Of a stretch of 14,000 bases of DNA, positions 6,156-12,411 are shown one piece after another; position 1 is the stretch's first letter, and every line of letters begins with the position of its first letter. The DNA lies in assembly GCA_038256525.1 (NCBI GenBank), contig JBBSKF010000105.1:1-14000 (forward strand). Reading direction: 5' to 3'. Origin of the DNA: SCTD01 sp038256525. GTDB lineage: Bacteria; Actinomycetota; Actinomycetes; Mycobacteriales; SCTD01. Position numbers and translations under genes: made by a program. Below the pieces are notes generated by a model. It was not told where the DNA came from. It searched no databases and saw only the letters and a program-made list of their open reading frames with translations.

Positions 6156-7343
6156 CTACTCCGAACGCAGCGCGACCACCGGCTCCAGGCGCCCGGCGCG
6201 GCGGGCCGGGACCACCCCGAAGAAGATCCCGACCGCAGCGCTGACCGCGAAGGCCAGCGCCGGTGACCACCAGGTGATGACGGCCGGCAGCTGGTCGAAG
6301 ACCGCCGACAGTCCCAGTGATCCTCCTACCCCGAGCGCGATGCCGAGGATCCCGCCGATCGTCGTGAGCAGCACCGCCTCCAGCAGGAACTGCAGCGTGA
6401 CGTCACGGGTGCGCGCGCCGACCGCCTTGCGCAGCCCGATCTCGCGGGTCCGCTCCCGCACGCTGACCAGCATGATGTTGCTGACGCCGACCCCACCGAC
6501 CAGCAGGCTGATCGCCGCGATGGCAGCCAGCACCGTGGTGAGCAGCCCGAGGATCCGCCCGACGGTGCCGAGGATCTGGTCCTGGGTGACCGCGCTGAAC
6601 TCCTCGTCCGGGTAGCGGTCGGCGAGCACCGCGAGAGCGGTGGCGCGTACGCCCTCGATCTCGGCGGTGGACGGCGCCTTGAGGGCGAAGGCGTCGACGG
6701 TCCGGTCACCGAACAGACGTTGCGCCGCGGTGACCGGGATGTGCACCTCCATGTCGCGGTCGGAGCCCAGGCTCGAGCCGACGCTCGCGAACACCCCGAC
6801 GACGCGGAACCGCACGCCGCCCACCGACAGGTTGCGACCGAGCGGGTCGGCGCCGTCGAACAGCGTCGTCGCGAGGCCGCTGCCGATCACCGCGACCCGC
6901 CGGCGGGTGTCGACATCGCTCTCGCGCAGGTACTGCCCGCGGGCGATGGGGCGGACGAACACCTCCGGGACCGCCGGGTTGGTGCCGTTGACGGTCGAGA
7001 AGGCGCTGTTGTTGCCGAAGCGGACCGTCTCGCCGCTGGACAGCGTCACCGCGACCTTCCCCGGAGTGCCGAGCGCGCGGCCGATGCGGTCGGCGTCGGC
7101 GAGCTCCAGCCGGCTCTTGGTCGGCGCCGAGCCGAACTCCAGCTTGCCCGGCACGACGATGATGAGGTTGGCGCCCAGGCCGTTGACCTGGTCCTCGACC
7201 TCCTGCTTCGCGCCGGTGCCGATCGCGACGAGCACAACGACGGCCGCGACGCCGATCACCACGCCCAGCATGGTCAGCAGGCTCCGCAGCCGGTTGGCCC
7301 GCAGCGCCGTCACCGCGACCCGCCACGCCTCGGCCAGCCTCAC
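6156..7343 (-). CDS. MacB/FtsX-type ABC transporter permease
   Basis: A 395-residue permease of the MacB/LolC type, which works by mechanotransmission rather than a classical channel. There is an N-terminal membrane helix (LLTMLGVVIGVAAVVVLVAI, about residues 21-40), a large extracytoplasmic MacB-periplasmic-core-like domain to about 260, then an FtsX domain with three helices (about 264-286, 316-341 and 361-378). The cytoplasmic loop SVRERTREIGLRKAVGART between the first two of these is the family hallmark that touches the ATPase. The GTG at 7343 was chosen because it forms a GTGA overlap with the ATPase stop and the conserved sequence starts right after it. A GTG at 7415 would add 24 residues lying in a hairpin and is less likely. 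It pairs with the ATPase and lipoprotein; cargo is unknown. Confidence 0.9.
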   Translation of the reverse strand: MRLAEAWRVAVTALRANRLRSLLTMLGVVIGVAAVVVLVAIGTGAKQEVEDQVNGLGANLIIVVPGKLEFGSAPTKSRLELADADRIGRALGTPGKVAVTLSSGETVRFGNNSAFSTVNGTNPAVPEVFVRPIARGQYLRESDVDTRRRVAVIGSGLATTLFDGADPLGRNLSVGGVRFRVVGVFASVGSSLGSDRDMEVHIPVTAAQRLFGDRTVDAFALKAPSTAEIEGVRATALAVLADRYPDEEFSAVTQDQILGTVGRILGLLTTVLAAIAAISLLVGGVGVSNIMLVSVRERTREIGLRKAVGARTRDVTLQFLLEAVLLTTIGGILGIALGVGGSLGLSAVFDQLPAVITWWSPALAFAVSAAVGIFFGVVPARRAGRLEPVVALRSE

Positions 7344-8227
7344 GGCGGGGCCGTCCGACCATGCCGGCCGGGCACCCCCACGGCCCGACCGACGACTTCC
7401 CCTGCGAGATGACACTCAGGGGGGTGACCGGGATGCTGTTTCGCAGGGGAAGTGGGGCCCGGGGCGGGGGCGGGGCCCGGGGCGGGGGCGGGGCCCGGGG
7501 CGGGGGTGGGGGCGGGGGCGGGGCCCGGGGCGGGGGTGGGGGCGGGCTCGAGCAGGCCGTCCCGCACCCGGATCTGGCGCCGAGCCCGGGCGGCGACCTC
7601 GCGGTCGTGGGTGACGATGACGACGGCAACCCCCTGCTCGCGGTTGAGCTCCTCGAGCAGCGCCATGACCTCACTGCCGGTACGCGTGTCGAGGTTGCCC
7701 GTCGGCTCGTCGGCCAGCAGCACCTGCGGCTCGCCGACGAGCGCCCGGGCGATTGCGACCCGCTGCTGCTCACCACCGGACAGCTGGGCCGGTCGGTGGT
7801 CGAGCCGGTGCCCCATCCCGACCCGCTCCAGCGCCTCCCGGGCCCGCCGCCGGCGCTCGGCCCGGCGCAGCCCCCGGTAGACCAGCGGCATCGCGACGTT
7901 GTCGACGGCGCTGGTGCGACCGAGCAGCTGGAAGGCCTGGAAGACGAACCCGATGGTGGCGTTGCGGACTGCGGCGAGCTCATCCCCGGACAACGCCGCG
8001 ATGTCGCGGCCGCCGACCCGCAGGACCCCTGTCGTTGGCCGGTCCAACCCGCCGAGCAGGTGCATCAGCGTCGACTTGCCGGAGCCGGACGGCCCGACGA
8101 CTGCGACGTAGTCACCGCGTTCGACGACGAGCGAGACGCCGCGCAGTGCGTCCACGGTGACCCCGTCGAGCTGGTAGGAGCGGGTCACGTCGATCGCCTC
8201 GAGCGCCGGCCCGGGCTGCCCCGTCAC
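7340..8227 (-). CDS. MacB/LolD-type ABC transporter ATPase with repetitive Pro/Ala C-terminal tail
   Basis: A 295-residue ATP-binding subunit that powers the adjacent permease. Walker A GPSGSGKST (45-53), Q-loop Gln97 in VFQAFQL, signature LSGGEQQR (149-156), Walker B VLLADEPTGNLD (169-180) and the H-loop His207 in VTHD are all intact. The normal domain ends near RVRDGLLE (residue 227). The remaining 68 residues are abnormal for the family: PAPTPAPG and PAPAPG repeats written by an 18-base tandem repeat, then about 35 residues partly encoded by a 59-base hairpin. The frame is open throughout and its TGA forms GTGA with the permease start, while its own GTG forms GTGA with the lipoprotein stop. 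Whether the tail is functional or an expansion that swallowed a 3' untranslated region is open. Confidence 0.88.
   Translation of the reverse strand: MTGQPGPALEAIDVTRSYQLDGVTVDALRGVSLVVERGDYVAVVGPSGSGKSTLMHLLGGLDRPTTGVLRVGGRDIAALSGDELAAVRNATIGFVFQAFQLLGRTSAVDNVAMPLVYRGLRRAERRRRAREALERVGMGHRLDHRPAQLSGGEQQRVAIARALVGEPQVLLADEPTGNLDTRTGSEVMALLEELNREQGVAVVIVTHDREVAARARRQIRVRDGLLEPAPTPAPGPAPAPTPAPGPAPAPGPAPAPGPTSPAKQHPGHPPECHLAGEVVGRAVGVPGRHGRTAPP
7395..7453. repeat. hairpin element 1: 13-bp perfect inverted repeat, within the ATPase tail
   Basis: ACTTCCCCTGCGA (7395-7407) and its exact reverse complement (7441-7453) flank a 33-base loop. It directly abuts the G-rich tandem repeat at 7454. On the transcribed minus strand the order is C-rich tract then hairpin, the same as at the two other hairpins in this window, but here it lies inside the ATPase reading frame. 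Confidence 0.8.
7454..7546. repeat. 18-base G/C tandem repeat encoding the Pro/Ala tail of the ATPase
   Basis: Units of GGGGCCCGGGGCGGGGGC begin at 7454, 7472, 7490 and 7520, the last two ending in T; a 12-base partial unit is inserted after the third. Read on the minus strand the 18-base unit gives Pro-Ala-Pro-Ala-Pro-Gly. The plus strand, which is the template for the ATPase, carries many runs of four or five G, so it is also a strong G-quadruplex candidate. Confidence 0.9.
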
Positions 8228-9582
8228 GTGCGGACGGCCTGCCCGTCGCGCAGCCGGTCGGCATCGCGCACGACCACCTGCGCTCCCGGCAGCAGCCCGG
8301 CAACGACCTCGACCAGGTCGGCGCCCTGCGCCCCGAGCCGGACCTCACGCCGGATCGCGCGCCCCTGCTCGATCACGAACACCGCGTCGCGCCCCTCGTC
8401 GCGCACCACCGCCGCGGCCGGCACCGCAAGCGCATTCTCCGCGGTCCGGACCTGCAGGTCCACAACGGCGCTCATCCCCGGCCGGGGCTGCGGCGCGGGC
8501 TGGTCGTCCACGGTGGTGCCGGCGAGCAGGGAGAGCCGCACGCGGTAGGACACCCCGCCGCGGGCCGAGGTGGTCGGCGTCAGGTCGACGGCGGTCACGG
8601 TCGCCGGATAGCGGGCGTCCGGCACCGCGTCGACCTCGACGGTCGCCGGGGTGCCGGCCTGCACGAGCAGCACGTCGGTCTCGTCGACCTCCGCGTCGAC
8701 AGTCAGCCCACCGAGGTCGGTGACCGTGAGCAGTGGCGCCCCGGAGCGCACCGGCGCGCCGACCACGAGCCCGCTCATCGTGGTGGTGCCGCCCGCTGGA
8801 CCGCCGCCGGCCGAGCCGGCGCCGAGCGCCGCAGAGGCCGGGCCCTGAACCGCCGGCGGCAGACCGCTGAGCAGGCCGGCGAGGTCGCCCGCCCCGGACG
8901 GCGCCGCGGCGGCGCTGCCGGCGCCGAGAGTGACCACGCCCGCGATCGGCGCCCGGACGGTCAGCGCGTCGACGGTCTGCCGGGCGAGGTCCACCGCCGC
9001 GCCGGCCTGGGCCCGCTGGCTGCCGGTGACCGCAGCGAGCGCCGACTCGACCCCGTCCGCCCCGGCCCCCAGCTGCGCGAGGGCAGCACGCGCGGCGGCC
9101 GCTGCAGCGGCGTACTGCCGTTCCGCCTGCACCGCGCGCTGCTGCGCCTCGGCCCGCAGCGCCGGGTCCGGGATCTGCGCGACCGCCATCCGCCCCGCGG
9201 CGAACGAGGCCGCCGCAGCAGCGTCGACCTGATCCTGCAGCGGGCGGAGATCGGCTCGTGGCACGTCGATCACGGCGTTGTTGGCGTTGGCCCGCGCGGA
9301 CAGCGCCTGCCGAAGCCGGTCCTGCGCGGCGGGGCTCGTCAGCCGGGCCAGCACCGCACCCTTCTCCACCTGCGCCCCGTCTGCCACGAGCACCTCAGCG
9401 ACGGTGGCCTCCGCGGGGGCGGTGAGGCTGGAGGTGGCGCGGGCCCCGACGGTGCCCGGCGCGTCGACGACCTCGGCGACCGTCGCGCGGCCCACCTCGG
9501 CGACCTGCACCTGCGGGTCCTGCTCACCACTGCACCCGGCCGCGAGCAGCGCCGCCGCCAGCAGGAGGACAAGGTGCTTCAC
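8224..9582 (-). CDS. MacA/HlyD-type lipoprotein adaptor of the ABC exporter
   Basis: A 452-residue extracytoplasmic adaptor (membrane fusion protein). It opens with a lipoprotein signal peptide, VKHLVLLLAAALLAAGCS, with lipobox LAAGC and Cys17 as the predicted lipidated residue. A first lipoyl half follows (about 53-80, TAPAEATVAEVLVADGAQV), then an Ala-rich helical hairpin (about 84-200), the second lipoyl half (LTVRAPIAGVV, 207-217), a beta-barrel and a membrane-proximal domain. A Gly/Ala-rich insertion of about 50 residues (221-270) splits the second lipoyl half. GTG at 9582 is preferred because a TACGAT box lies six bases before it (possible leaderless start); GTG at 9588 would add two residues. 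The stop overlaps the ATPase start as GTGA. Together the three genes form a MacAB-like system; substrate unknown. Confidence 0.86.
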   Translation of the reverse strand: MKHLVLLLAAALLAAGCSGEQDPQVQVAEVGRATVAEVVDAPGTVGARATSSLTAPAEATVAEVLVADGAQVEKGAVLARLTSPAAQDRLRQALSARANANNAVIDVPRADLRPLQDQVDAAAAASFAAGRMAVAQIPDPALRAEAQQRAVQAERQYAAAAAAARAALAQLGAGADGVESALAAVTGSQRAQAGAAVDLARQTVDALTVRAPIAGVVTLGAGSAAAAPSGAGDLAGLLSGLPPAVQGPASAALGAGSAGGGPAGGTTTMSGLVVGAPVRSGAPLLTVTDLGGLTVDAEVDETDVLLVQAGTPATVEVDAVPDARYPATVTAVDLTPTTSARGGVSYRVRLSLLAGTTVDDQPAPQPRPGMSAVVDLQVRTAENALAVPAAAVVRDEGRDAVFVIEQGRAIRREVRLGAQGADLVEVVAGLLPGAQVVVRDADRLRDGQAVRT

Positions 9583-9588
9583 TTCCAC

Positions 9589-9594
9589 ATCGTA
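9589..9594 (-). promoter_or_regulatory. candidate -10 element for a leaderless exporter transcript
   Basis: TACGAT on the minus strand matches TAnnnT. Six bases separate it from the GTG at 9582, which places that codon at the expected transcription start. No good -35 box and no Shine-Dalgarno sequence are seen, as is common for leaderless actinobacterial genes. Confidence 0.35.
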
Positions 9595-9652
9595 CGGACG
9601 GCGCGTCCCGCCCGCCGGTCGGCCTTTCCGCCGCCGCGACCCGCGGACCCCT

Positions 9653-9719
9653 GGTGATCCACGCGGAGTTCGACGTGGATCCGCTCGACCGTTCCACCTC
9701 GAAGTCTCCGTGGATCACC
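9653..9719. repeat. hairpin element 2: long imperfect hairpin between proC and the lipoprotein gene
   Basis: GGTGATCCACG (9653-9663) is the exact reverse complement of 9709-9719. Inside, TTCGA/TCGAA (9669-9673 with 9699-9703) and GTGGA/TCCAC (9675-9679 with 9693-9697) extend the stem across small internal loops. GATCCACG (9656-9663) can alternatively pair with CGTGGATC at 9674-9681, so two exclusive folds exist. A run of seven G (9720-9726) adjoins it, read as C7 just before the hairpin in the minus-strand transcript. The rest of the 9583-9750 gap contains only the candidate -10 element. Confidence 0.8.
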
Positions 9720-9750
9720 GGGGGGGCGGTCGGCGCTCTGGGGCCGGCGC

Positions 9751-10563
9751 TCAGGCGTCGGCCGCCAGCTCCCGGGACCGGTCGCGCGCCGCCTCGATCG
9801 CGGCGAGCATCGCCGCGCGTACACCGTGGTCCTCCATCGTGCGGATGGCGGCGATGGTGGTGCCGCCCGGCGAGGTGACCGCCTCGCGCAGCAGGACCGG
9901 GTGCTCGCCGGACTCGCGCAGCATCCGGGCCGAGCCGACCGCGGTCTGCACGATGAGCTCGGCGGCGACCCCCCGCGGCAGGCCGAGCAGGATGCCCGCG
10001 TCGATCATCGCCTCGACGAGGAAGAAGAAGTACGCCGGGCCGCTGCCCGACAGGGCGGTCACCGCGTCCTGCTGGGACTCCGGCACCCGGACGACCTTGC
10101 CGACCGGGCCGAGCAGGTCCTCTACGATCTGCAGGTGTTCGGCGCCGGCGTGCGAGCCGGCCGAGATCGCCGACATCGCCTCGTCGACGAACACCGGCGT
10201 GTTGGTCATGACGCGCACCACGACGGTGCCGTCCGGGAGCAGTTCCTCCAGCAACGCGGTGGGGATGCCCGCGGCCATCGACACGACGAGGGTCTCCGGC
10301 CGGACGTGCGGGGCGATGGCCGTCAGCAGCGCCCGCATGTCCTGCGGCTTGACGGCCAGCAGCAGCACATCCGCCGAGCCGGCCGCCTCCTCCGGTGTGG
10401 GGGTGGCGACGCCGTAGCGTTCGGCCACCTCGGCGGCACGCTCGGCGTAGCGCTCCGCCGCGAGCATCGAGGCAGCCGGTCGACCGGACCGGAGCAGCCC
10501 GGACAGCAGCGCCTCGCCGAGCTTGCCGACCCCGAGCAGCGCGATGGTGCGCTCGACCGTCAC
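9751..10563 (-). CDS. proC: pyrroline-5-carboxylate reductase
   Basis: A 270-residue enzyme, the usual length, catalysing the last step of proline synthesis: NAD(P)H reduction of 1-pyrroline-5-carboxylate to proline in the cytoplasm. The N-terminal dinucleotide motif is LLGVGKLGEALLSG (Gly11, Gly13, Gly16), followed by VLLLAVKPQD. The C-terminal substrate/dimer region shows LSGSGPAYFFFLVEAM and the ProC signature EAVTSPGGTTIAAIRTMED. The GTG start at 10563 is fixed by a GTGA overlap with the proline dehydrogenase stop and by the Rossmann motif beginning seven residues later; conserved sequence does not extend upstream. In mycobacteria proC (Rv0500) lies just before the HTH and bS22 genes; here a three-gene exporter, acuC and a phosphatase-family gene intervene. 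Its coupling to the enzyme of the opposite reaction is notable. Confidence 0.95.
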   Translation of the reverse strand: MTVERTIALLGVGKLGEALLSGLLRSGRPAASMLAAERYAERAAEVAERYGVATPTPEEAAGSADVLLLAVKPQDMRALLTAIAPHVRPETLVVSMAAGIPTALLEELLPDGTVVVRVMTNTPVFVDEAMSAISAGSHAGAEHLQIVEDLLGPVGKVVRVPESQQDAVTALSGSGPAYFFFLVEAMIDAGILLGLPRGVAAELIVQTAVGSARMLRESGEHPVLLREAVTSPGGTTIAAIRTMEDHGVRAAMLAAIEAARDRSRELAADA

Positions 10564-11471
10564 GACCGGCTCGCGAGCGCGCGGAGGAAGAAGGTGAGGT
10601 TGGCGGGTCGTTCGGCGAGTCGGCGCATGAGGTAGCCGTACCACTGTTCGCCATAGGGCACATAGACCCGGACCGAGTGTCCGGCCGCGGCCAGTCGCTG
10701 CTGCTCGCCGGGACGGATGCCGTACAGCATCTGCAGCTCGAAGCTGCCGGGGGCGCGGGCGGCGGTGGCCTGCGCGATCAGCGCCGGGTCGTGCGTCGCG
10801 ACCATCGGGAAGCCCGGGCCGGCCATCAGCACGTCCAGGCAGCGGCGATAGGAGGCGTCGACCTGCTCCCGGGTCTGGTAGGCGAGGTGCGCCGGCTCGG
10901 AGTAGGCCCCCTTGCACAACCGCACCCGCGAGTGGGGAGTGGCAAGGACCCGGCAGTCGTCCTCGGTGCGGTGCAGGTAGGCCTGCAGCACCGCGCCGGT
11001 CTTGGGATAGTCCTGCCGCAGCGCGGACACCGTCTCGAGCGTGCGGTCGGTGCGGGTGTGGTCCTCCATGTCGATCGTGACCATGGAGCCCGCCGCGTGC
11101 GCCGCCGCGCAGATGGTCCGGGCGCCTCGAAGCGCGAGACCGTCGTCGATGCTCTGCCCGATGGCCGAGAGCTTGACCGACACCTCGACCTGGCCGTACG
11201 CGGTGAGGCTCGCGGTGGCCAGCAGGCGGAGCAGATCGAGGTACGCGCGGACGTTCTCGGTCGCCTGCTCGGCGTCGGTGGTGTCCTCACCGAGGTGGTC
11301 CAGGCTGACGAACAGGCGGGCGGCGACGAGAGTGCCGGAGGCCGCGACGGCGTCGGCGACCGACTCGCCTGCGACGAAGCGGCGGACCACCCGGCGGGAC
11401 AGCGGCGCCTTGCGGACCAGCGACGTCACGAGCGGGTTGCGGGAGGCGGCGAGGATGACCGGGCGCAGCAT
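10560..11471 (-). CDS. monofunctional proline dehydrogenase (FAD)
   Basis: A 303-residue flavoenzyme that oxidises proline to 1-pyrroline-5-carboxylate, passing electrons to the membrane quinone pool. The compact length fits the monofunctional Gram-positive type rather than PutA. Conserved features of the beta8-alpha8 barrel are VSVKLSAIG (Lys100), TIDMED (Asp134), LQAYL (Gln163), RLCKGAY (184-190), ATHDP (His227) and the substrate-carboxylate helix YLMRRLAERP, which carries YxxRRxxE (Tyr280, Arg283, Arg284, Glu287). ATG at 11471 starts the protein; no good Shine-Dalgarno lies close, but a TAGCGT box seven bases upstream suggests a leaderless transcript. The stop overlaps the proC start. No P5C dehydrogenase gene is in the window. 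The usual symbols would be putA/pruB-like, but naming varies. Confidence 0.93.
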   Translation of the reverse strand: MLRPVILAASRNPLVTSLVRKAPLSRRVVRRFVAGESVADAVAASGTLVAARLFVSLDHLGEDTTDAEQATENVRAYLDLLRLLATASLTAYGQVEVSVKLSAIGQSIDDGLALRGARTICAAAHAAGSMVTIDMEDHTRTDRTLETVSALRQDYPKTGAVLQAYLHRTEDDCRVLATPHSRVRLCKGAYSEPAHLAYQTREQVDASYRRCLDVLMAGPGFPMVATHDPALIAQATAARAPGSFELQMLYGIRPGEQQRLAAAGHSVRVYVPYGEQWYGYLMRRLAERPANLTFFLRALASRS

Positions 11472-11478
11472 GGCCTCG

Positions 11479-11484
11479 ACGCTA
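11479..11484 (-). promoter_or_regulatory. candidate -10 element of proline dehydrogenase
   Basis: TAGCGT on the minus strand fits TAnnnT and is separated by seven bases from the ATG at 11471, the geometry of a leaderless promoter. It lies 26 bases downstream of hairpin element 3. No clear -35 box is present. Confidence 0.35.
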
Positions 11485-11510
11485 GCCGCGAGCCCCTCCC
11501 CGTTGCGACG

Positions 11511-11577
11511 CCTCCCTGATCATCTGGCGCGGCGACCCGGCGTGTCGCGCCTCGGAATCGCCAGGTGATCAGGGAGG
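11511..11577. repeat. hairpin element 3: 19-bp inverted repeat between hydrolase and proline dehydrogenase genes
   Basis: CCTCCCTGATCATCTGGCG (11511-11529) pairs with 11559-11577 over 19 positions with one T-G wobble (11523 with 11565). The loop carries a second small stem, GCGAC/GTCGC (11532-11536 with 11544-11548). On the plus side it abuts a G-rich stretch (11578-11610), which reads as a C-rich tract between the hydrolase stop and the hairpin in the minus-strand transcript. The whole gap between the genes is 142 bases and is largely filled by this module. Confidence 0.85.
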
Positions 11578-11613
11578 GGCCCGGGGGCGGGGGGCCGCGG
11601 GGGTGGGGCCGGG

Positions 11614-12411
11614 TCAGCCGGGGCCGAGCCAGCTCGCCGCGGCCGCCCAGGCCGGACTGCTGGGGTCGATCGGGTCCCGGTGCACCCCGACGGTCTCGAC
11701 CAGCTCCGCGCCGGTGGCCGCCGCGTACTCCCGCGAACGCGCGACCGGAACGGTCTGGTCGCCGGTCGGGTGCACCACGAGGACCGGGATGCCCGGCGCA
11801 CCGGCGATCATCGGATCGGCCTGGGCCCAGCGGTCGGTCACCTCCTCCACGGGGCCGCCGACCAGTCGCACGGCGTTGGCGCCGGCCCGCACCAGGTTGG
11901 TCACCGGCGCCAGTCCCACGACCCGGGCCGCAACCACCCTCGGCGACGCCCCGACCGCGCCCGCCGGCAGCGACGGCCGGGAGGCCGCCCACAACGCCAG
12001 CTGGCCGCCGGCGGAATGCCCGACCAGGGCCACGCGCGACAGGTCCAGCCGGCCGTCGAGCCGACCGTCGGGCAATGCGAGCTCCGCGAGCGCGTCGATC
12101 CCGGCCGCGACGTCCTCGAAGGTGGCCGGCCAACCGCCCCCACCGCCCCGGCCGGTACCCAGCCGGCGGTATTCGAGGTTCCACACCGCCCAGCCGCGCG
12201 CGGCCAGATCAAGCGCGAGCGGCCGGCAGACGAGCTTGCCGTACGGCGGCTGCCAGTGACCGCCGTGCAGCACCACCGCGACGGGATGCCTCGCGCCTCC
12301 GACGCCGGAAGGCGGCAGGTGCAGGTCGGCGACCTGGGAGGGGTCCGCGCCGTACCGGTGCCGGGTCGGACGGCGGACCAGCGACAGCGCGATCCGCAGC
12401 GGCAGGCTCAC
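11614..12411 (-). CDS. alpha/beta hydrolase (BD-FAE / kynurenine formamidase-like esterase)
   Basis: A 265-residue serine hydrolase of the alpha/beta fold. The oxyanion-hole motif is VVLHGGHWQPPYG (residues 47-58), the nucleophile elbow is GHSAGG (Ser133), the acid is probably Asp218 in HPTGDQTVP, and the base is probably His244 in VGVHRDPID. The HGGxW type and the size resemble BD-FAE and kynurenine formamidase-like members. No signal peptide is seen, so it is probably cytoplasmic. The GTG start overlaps the TIM-barrel gene stop as GTGA. The stop is followed by a C-rich tract and hairpin element 3, so it may end a transcript. The substrate cannot be inferred; no tryptophan catabolism genes are nearby, so formamidase activity is not implied. 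Confidence 0.87.
   Translation of the reverse strand: MSLPLRIALSLVRRPTRHRYGADPSQVADLHLPPSGVGGARHPVAVVLHGGHWQPPYGKLVCRPLALDLAARGWAVWNLEYRRLGTGRGGGGGWPATFEDVAAGIDALAELALPDGRLDGRLDLSRVALVGHSAGGQLALWAASRPSLPAGAVGASPRVVAARVVGLAPVTNLVRAGANAVRLVGGPVEEVTDRWAQADPMIAGAPGIPVLVVHPTGDQTVPVARSREYAAATGAELVETVGVHRDPIDPSSPAWAAAASWLGPG

Noticed and set aside
4940..6244. Long plus-strand open frame opposite acuC
   Set aside because: Very high GC makes antisense frames stay open; the opposite strand encodes a complete AcuC with all catalytic residues, and the plus-strand translation is Arg/His-rich with no family motif.
7344..7415. Upstream GTG start for the permease at 7415
   Set aside because: It lies in the loop of hairpin element 1 and adds an Arg/Gly-rich stretch; GTG 7343 has the GTGA junction and is immediately followed by the conserved permease N-terminus.
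7454..7546. CRISPR-like or mobile repeat array
   Set aside because: The units are direct, contiguous, G/C-only and in frame, with no spacers and no cas genes; it is a coding minisatellite.
7340..7560. Frameshift or sequencing error in the ATPase tail
   Set aside because: The frame is open through the whole repeat and hairpin and ends in the same GTGA junction seen elsewhere. An error in the repeat cannot be fully excluded, but nothing in the sequence requires one.
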